From Patescibacteria group bacterium UBA6023 (GTDB taxonomy: Bacteria; Patescibacteriota; Minisyncoccia; Phycocordibacterales; UBA6899), in NCBI GenBank assembly GCA_002429425.1, contig DIZR01000030.1:1-9113 (forward strand): 9,113 bases of DNA, written 5' to 3'. Under the pieces are notes generated by a model. The model searched no databases. It had not been told where the DNA came from and worked only from the letters and a program-made list of their open reading frames with translations. This document shows positions 5,471 through 9,113 of the stretch, piece by piece. The position numbers and the translations under genes are program-made. How positions within the stretch are numbered: position 1 is the stretch's first letter; every line of letters starts with the position of its first letter.

Positions 5471-6868
5471 ATGCAGTATTTAAAAGTGAGACGAAATAAT
5501 ACAAATAACAAAGTACTGGTAAGTACCAGTTTGTTTTTAGTTCGAATATTATTGTTCTTCTTTTTTCCGAGTTTCATTTTTGCACAAACTGCAACATCGA
5601 CGGTGACGAGCAATAAAGAAGTGCAATTACAAAAAGAACTTGATGGGATAAATCAGGAAATAAACGGACTCAATAATACCATCACTGGACTGAAGGGTGA
5701 GGGGGTTGGTCTGAATCGAGATATAAAGTTACTGAACACCAACATTAACAAAGCAAGTCTGAATATCAGAGCAAAAAATATACAGATCTCACGGCTTGGA
5801 GACGGGATTGCAGATAAATCACGCACCGTAGATAATCTTACGACCCGCATGGCACGTGAACGACAATCACTTGCACAGTTAGTGAGAAAAACGAATGAAC
5901 TTGATCAGGCATCTCTTGCGGAAATGCTTCTTTCCGATGAAGATCTCTCTAGCTTTTTCCTTGACCTCGATTCATTCGATGCGATCCGTGCAGGATTAAA
6001 AAATTCTGCAGATTCTTTGCGAAGTGCAAAGGCAGAGAATGAAACGGCACGTCAGGCACTCGAAGCACGCCAAAACCAAGAGAGTGATGTGAAGGCGGAA
6101 CTCGAACGCAATAAACGTCTTGTACAATCAAATGAAGTGGAAAAAAAGCGCTTATTGTCAATTACGAAAAATAAAGAAAGTGAATATGGGAAAGTGCTTG
6201 TTGACCGAAAGAAGCGCGCGACAGAGATACGTGCAGCGTTGTTTGCACTGCGTGACTCGGGAGAAATTAAATTTGGACAGGCGCTTGATTATGCTAATGT
6301 CGTTTCTGCAAAAACAGGAGTTCGTCCTGCATTTTTGCTTGCTATTTTTATGCAAGAGTCTGGTTTTGGAAAAAATGTTGGCTCGTGTTTTCTGAAGGAT
6401 GTAAGTACGGGAAGTGGAGTCGGTTCAAGGAGTGGCACGGTCTTTCCGAAGGTCATGAATCCCACTCGTGATGTCCCCAGGTTTATGAATATTACCAAAA
6501 AACTTGGACGTGATCCGTTTGATACCCTCGTATCATGTCCTCAGGAAGTGGGATGGGGAGGTGCAATGGGGGCTGCACAATTTATCCCATCGACCTGGGC
6601 GCTTTATGAAAATCTTATTACCAACGCTCTCGGTATTGATGTTGCGGATCCGTGGCATGCTCGAGATGCGTTCATGGCGGCCGGATTTTTATTAAAAGAT
6701 AATGGTGCGAAATCTGGTTCATATAGTGCAGAGCGTGATGCCGCATGCAAATATTTCTCGGGACGCAAGTGTAGTCAGTCGAGTTGGGCCGCAACATATG
6801 GAAATCAGGTGATGGCAAAGGCTTCGAATATTCAGGAAACGATGATTGATCAATTGCAAAACCCATGA
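5471..6868 (+). CDS. Secreted coiled-coil protein with C-terminal lytic transglycosylase domain
   Basis: Predicted exported cell-wall enzyme of 465 residues. The signal peptide spans about 1-38: basic start (K5, R7, R8, K14), long hydrophobic run, FIFA cleavage site. Two coiled-coil stretches (about 48-145 and 178-255), rich in charged residues and leucine, resemble the N-terminal parts of CwlO/EnvC-type envelope proteins. The C-terminal domain, about 268-462, is goose-lysozyme/MltB-like: AIFMQESGFGKNVG (291-304) with likely catalytic Glu296, GWGGAMGAAQFIPSTWALYE (361-380), then DPWHARDAFMAAGFLL (393-408). Such enzymes cleave the MurNAc-GlcNAc bond of peptidoglycan, leaving a 1,6-anhydro end. 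Cys306, 356, 426 and 434 could form disulfides outside the membrane. ATG 5471 is set by the promoter and signal peptide; the in-frame GTG at 5399 lies inside the preceding terminator region. The role in wall remodelling or division is inferred. It ends in the only TGA among the real genes here. Confidence 0.88.
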   Translation: MQYLKVRRNNTNNKVLVSTSLFLVRILLFFFFPSFIFAQTATSTVTSNKEVQLQKELDGINQEINGLNNTITGLKGEGVGLNRDIKLLNTNINKASLNIRAKNIQISRLGDGIADKSRTVDNLTTRMARERQSLAQLVRKTNELDQASLAEMLLSDEDLSSFFLDLDSFDAIRAGLKNSADSLRSAKAENETARQALEARQNQESDVKAELERNKRLVQSNEVEKKRLLSITKNKESEYGKVLVDRKKRATEIRAALFALRDSGEIKFGQALDYANVVSAKTGVRPAFLLAIFMQESGFGKNVGSCFLKDVSTGSGVGSRSGTVFPKVMNPTRDVPRFMNITKKLGRDPFDTLVSCPQEVGWGGAMGAAQFIPSTWALYENLITNALGIDVADPWHARDAFMAAGFLLKDNGAKSGSYSAERDAACKYFSGRKCSQSSWAATYGNQVMAKASNIQETMIDQLQNP

Positions 6869-6904
6869 TCTTTATAGGGGGATTATCTATTTTTTGGGGA
6901 TTTC

Positions 6905-6933
6905 TTGCAAAACTGAGGGGTGTTTGGTAAAGT
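6905..6933 (+). promoter_or_regulatory. Promoter TTGCAA-17-TGgTAAAGT for bL31
   Basis: TTGCAA at 6905-6910, a 17-base spacer and TAAAGT at 6928-6933 extended by TG at 6925-6926. Eight bases separate the -10 from the ATG at 6942, the same distance as for the aldolase gene, so the bL31 message is predicted to be leaderless. Confidence 0.65.
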
Positions 6934-6941
6934 AGAGCCCT

Positions 6942-7211
6942 ATGGCAACAGCACAAGTAAAAAAAGACAAAAAGCCGGAGGCGAAGGTAGATTTTAATTT
7001 GAAGTATTTTCCATCCGCAAAAGCAACCTGTGCCTGTGGCGCAGTGATGACCGTTGGCTCGACAGTAGAGACAATCGAAATGGAAATCTGTTCACAGTGC
7101 CATCCGCTCTTTACTGGTAAGGAGAAGGCAATGGATATGGCAGGACGCGTTGAACGCTTCAAGGCACGCCAGTCAGCAGCAGCACCAAAAAAGGTAAAGA
7201 AAGTAAAGTAA
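6942..7211 (+). CDS. rpmE: Large-subunit ribosomal protein bL31, zinc-binding (C+) type
   Basis: Small 50S subunit protein near the subunit interface and central protuberance. The 89 residues hold the bL31 core at about 17-76: LKYFPSAKATCACGAVMTVG, then EICSQCHPLFTGKEK and GRVERFKAR. Cys30, Cys32, Cys50 and Cys53 are the four zinc ligands, so this is the zinc-dependent form rather than the cysteine-free paralogue. It is longer than the usual length of about 70: a lysine-rich N-terminal extension (about 16 residues) and a lysine-rich tail (APKKVKKVK) are added, probably for extra rRNA contact. ATG 6942 fits the promoter, and a start nearer the core has no better signal. A strong terminator follows, so it is probably transcribed as a single gene. 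Confidence 0.95.
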   Translation: MATAQVKKDKKPEAKVDFNLKYFPSAKATCACGAVMTVGSTVETIEMEICSQCHPLFTGKEKAMDMAGRVERFKARQSAAAPKKVKKVK

Positions 7212-7221
7212 CGACCGAGAA

Positions 7222-7258
7222 GAATCCGCACGAATATACTATTTTTGTGCGGGTTTTT
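7222..7258 (+). terminator. Intrinsic terminator after bL31
   Basis: Bases 7222-7234 pair with 7244-7256. The core is CCGCAC with GTGCGG, extended by A-T and G-U pairs on both sides, with a nine-base loop and a run of five T at 7254-7258. It begins 11 bases after the bL31 stop codon. Confidence 0.85.
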
Positions 7259-7265
7259 CTACACG

Positions 7266-7271
7266 TAAAAT
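7266..7271 (+). promoter_or_regulatory. -10 element for the release factor gene
   Basis: TAAAAT lies five bases before ATG 7277, just after the bL31 terminator. A poor -35 (TTTTGT, 7243-7248) is 17 bases upstream, within the terminator stem. If used, the transcript would start at about the ATG itself, again leaderless. Confidence 0.45.
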
Positions 7272-7276
7272 AGCAA

Positions 7277-8272
7277 ATGATAATGGACCTCTCTCAGTAC
7301 AAAGAAAACTATAAAACAAAATACCTTGTTGATGAATACGAGCGTCTTTCGCGTGAGTGCGATGAGGCGAAGGGAATGCGAGGGGTTGACCCGGAAATGG
7401 ATAAACTTGCAGAGGAGGATATTCGCTCCCTCGAGCTTGGAATGAAAGAACTCCATGAAAAAATGGAGTATATTTTGAAAGAAGACAAGGAAGAAGAGGA
7501 GAAGCCCCGTGAAATTATTCTTGAAGTACGTGCGGGAGTTGGTGGTGAGGAGGCGGCAATTTTTGCAGAAGATTTGGCGCTGATGTATCAGCGATATGTG
7601 GAAGGGAAAAAAGAGCTCAGCTTTCGTTCTGTGGATGAATCACGGAGCGAAATGGGTGGATATAAAGAAGCAACATTTGAGATTGTGGGAAATGATGCAT
7701 ATGAGTTATTTAAATACGAGACTGGTGTACATCGTATTCAGCGCATTCCCGCTACTGAAAAATCCGGACGTGTGCATACGTCGACCGCGTCAGTTATTGT
7801 GCTTCCTATCAAAAAGAAAACAACGATGGTAATCCGCCCAGAGGATATTGAAATGAAGTTCACGCGCTCTGGCGGTGCGGGTGGGCAGAATGTAAATAAG
7901 GTGGAAACGGCGGTTCATCTTGTGCATAAACCAACGGGTATTGCGGTGCATTCCTCCGCAGAGCGTTCACAGTTGAAGAATCGCGAAAAGGCCATGGGCA
8001 TTCTTATTGCGAAACTTGAACAAGCAAAAGATGAGGAAGAAGCAAAGAAGAGCATTGACATGCGACGTTCGCAAATAGGAAGTGGTGATCGGTCCGAAAA
8101 AATTCGTACATATAATATTCTTCAAGACCGTGTTACCGATCACCGCATTAAAGAATCGTGGCATAATATTGAAGGTATTTTTGCCGGTGATATTGGTCCA
8201 ATCCTTGAAATGTTGGCTCTTCGAGCCAAATCTGGGGGAATTGGAGAGGCACTCGCCGGAGAAGATGACTAA
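7277..8272 (+). CDS. prfA: Peptide chain release factor 1
   Basis: Cytoplasmic translation factor that reads UAA and UAG in the ribosomal A site and triggers hydrolysis of the finished peptide. The 331 residues contain [20 protein letters not shown] (81-100), [20 protein letters not shown] (152-171) with the RF1 codon-reading tripeptide PAT at 158-160 (RF2 would have SPF), and [11 protein letters not shown] (198-208) with the catalytic GGQ at 202-204. The C-terminal block [13 protein letters not shown] (268-280) and RVTDHRI is normal. The N-terminal domain is about 30 residues shorter than in E. coli RF1 (360 residues). That region contacts the ribosome and RF3 side, not the codon or the catalytic site. 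The start could be ATG 7277 or ATG 7283; 7277 is preferred from the promoter distance. Surrounding translation genes fit the function. Confidence 0.95.
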   Translation: MIMDLSQYKENYKTKYLVDEYERLSRECDEAKGMRGVDPEMDKLAEEDIRSLELGMKELHEKMEYILKEDKEEEEKPREIILEVRAGVGGEEAAIFAEDLALMYQRYVEGKKELSFRSVDESRSEMGGYKEATFEIVGNDAYELFKYETGVHRIQRIPATEKSGRVHTSTASVIVLPIKKKTTMVIRPEDIEMKFTRSGGAGGQNVNKVETAVHLVHKPTGIAVHSSAERSQLKNREKAMGILIAKLEQAKDEEEAKKSIDMRRSQIGSGDRSEKIRTYNILQDRVTDHRIKESWHNIEGIFAGDIGPILEMLALRAKSGGIGEALAGEDD

Positions 8273-8291
8273 AGTGAAAATCATTAAAAGA

Positions 8292-8320
8292 TTGCCAAAT
8301 AAAAGTGTTTCTGCTAAACT
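8292..8320 (+). promoter_or_regulatory. Promoter TTGCCA-17-TGcTAAACT for uS2
   Basis: TTGCCA at 8292-8297, a 17-base spacer and TAAACT at 8315-8320 extended by TG at 8312-8313. The start near 8327 gives a leader of about 14 bases without a Shine-Dalgarno. It lies in the 68-base gap after the release factor gene, so uS2 is not solely dependent on upstream transcription. Confidence 0.65.
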
Positions 8321-8340
8321 CTGCGGAATAATAACGAAAT

Positions 8341-9063
8341 ATGACTGAGGGAAAAATAAAACCAGAAATCGAAAATAATCAGGTCATCGACGCGATGTTT
8401 CAGGTCGGAGCACACTTCGGCTATTCACGCGCACGTCGCCATGCATCTGCGGGGCAATATCTTTTTGGGGCAAAAAATGGTGTTGATATCATTAATCTTG
8501 AAGAGACTGTAAAGATGCTCGATATCGCAAAAGCGCGCGTGTATGAGCTTGCAAAGGCCGGTAAGACAATACTTTTTGTCGGTACAAAAAAAGAAATTTC
8601 AAACATTGTTGAAGAGGCGGCAAAGTCACTGAACATGCCATATGTCACCGAGCGCTGGGTGGGTGGGATGCTCACGAACTGGTCTGAGATCAAGAAACGC
8701 ACAGGACGCTTGAAGGAGCTTTCTGATAAGTTTGCAAAAGGTGAGCTTGATAAATATACCAAGATGGAAAAACTTCTTTTCGAGCGCGAAATGGCTAGAC
8801 TCAATACTGAGTTCGGTGGTATTTCTTCTCTTGAGGGAGCACCAGGAGCAATCATTGTCATAGATCCTCGCCAGGAGCACATCGCAGTGGAAGAGGCGAA
8901 CAAGATGCGTGTCGAAACAATTGCATTATTGAACTCTGACTGTGACGCAACCAAGGTTTCATACCCAATCCTTGCAAACGATTCTGCGCTTGAGAGTGTT
9001 CGCTATTTTCTTGCGGAACTTTCGAAGTCGTATGAAGCAGGCAAAAAAGCCCACACGGTATAA
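8341..9063 (+). CDS. rpsB: Small-subunit ribosomal protein uS2
   Basis: 30S subunit protein that binds at the hinge between head and body and helps recruit uS1 in many bacteria. The 240 residues match the usual length. Diagnostic stretches are QVGAHFGYSRARRHASAGQYLFGAKNGVDIIN near the N-terminus (21-52), TILFVGTKKEISNIVEEAA (75-93), ERWVGGMLTNWSEI (104-117), and the nucleotide-fold-like GAIIVIDPRQEHIAVEEANKM (168-188) followed by IALLNSDCDA. The C-terminus lacks a long tail. ATG 8341 is the only sensible start, with a promoter 20 bases upstream. In most bacteria the elongation factor Ts gene follows; only 50 bases remain here, so this cannot be tested. Confidence 0.96.
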   Translation: MTEGKIKPEIENNQVIDAMFQVGAHFGYSRARRHASAGQYLFGAKNGVDIINLEETVKMLDIAKARVYELAKAGKTILFVGTKKEISNIVEEAAKSLNMPYVTERWVGGMLTNWSEIKKRTGRLKELSDKFAKGELDKYTKMEKLLFEREMARLNTEFGGISSLEGAPGAIIVIDPRQEHIAVEEANKMRVETIALLNSDCDATKVSYPILANDSALESVRYFLAELSKSYEAGKKAHTV

Positions 9064-9079
9064 ATCTCGTTTTTAAATT

Positions 9080-9109
9080 TGTGCTTTAATTTATGCAAAC
9101 AAAAGCACA
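9080..9109 (+). other. Hairpin with possible start codon in its loop, at the window edge
   Basis: TGTGCTTT (9080-9087) pairs with AAAGCACA (9102-9109), leaving a 14-base loop that contains ATG at 9093-9095. The ATG opens seven codons (MQTKAHN) before the window ends. This could be the start of the gene after uS2 (elongation factor Ts would be usual), or the left side of a terminator whose right arm lies beyond the edge. TGCTTTAAT at 9082-9090 resembles an extended -10 but sits only two bases before the ATG. The data cannot settle this. Confidence 0.3.
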
Positions 9110-9113
9110 CAAC

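Noticed and set aside
6866..6868. TGA read as glycine (recoded CPR genetic code)
   Set aside because: No gene has an in-frame TGA at a conserved position and GGN codons serve all conserved glycines. Readthrough here would add only three residues before TAG, so this stop alone is weak evidence, but nothing requires recoding.
8421..8954. 177-residue minus-strand reading frame opposite uS2
   Set aside because: Shadow of the highly conserved rpsB gene; serine-rich low-information sequence with no recognisable domain or start signal.

Overview
The window looks like the end of a metagenome-assembled contig from a Patescibacteria/CPR bacterium, most likely of the Parcubacteria/Paceibacteria lineage. 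This is an inference from protein style: a secreted LamG/Ig-like/peptidoglycan-binding protein with paired TGYFG repeats in its C-terminal domain, a coiled-coil plus lytic transglycosylase protein, a release factor 1 with a short N-terminal domain, and genes without Shine-Dalgarno sequences. The standard code fits, since no in-frame TGA is needed in any gene and stops are TAA, TAG and one TGA.

Layout. Bases 1-30 are not genomic: they match the Illumina Nextera read-1 adapter, including the 19-base Tn5 mosaic end. The first gene (31-975, minus) is a PfkB-family sugar or nucleoside kinase cut by that junction. It is divergent from a class I fructose-bisphosphate aldolase gene (1045-2088, plus). 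All later genes are on the plus strand: a secreted LamG/Ig-like/peptidoglycan-binding protein (2129-3448), an NAD(P)-dependent D-2-hydroxyacid dehydrogenase (3556-4527), ribosomal protein bL25 (4728-5369), a secreted coiled-coil lytic transglycosylase (5471-6868), ribosomal protein bL31 (6942-7211), peptide chain release factor 1 (7277-8272) and ribosomal protein uS2 (8341-9063). The last 50 bases hold a hairpin and perhaps the first codons of another gene.

How it works together. There are three themes: central carbon metabolism (kinase, aldolase, hydroxyacid dehydrogenase), cell envelope (the two exported proteins) and translation (bL25, bL31, RF1, uS2). The genes do not form one tight operon. 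Most have their own recognisable promoter, often an extended -10 (TGnTATAAT-like), placed so that the transcript would begin at the start codon or a few bases before it. Intrinsic terminators follow bL25 and bL31, and a perfect hairpin without a U-tract follows the dehydrogenase.

The most unusual non-coding stretch is 4528-4727, upstream of bL25. It has three perfect inverted repeats interleaved with two candidate promoters. No intergenic gap exceeds about 200 bases. I see no tRNA, rRNA, CRISPR array, insertion sequence or obvious new defence or mobile system. This is mostly a housekeeping region of a reduced genome.
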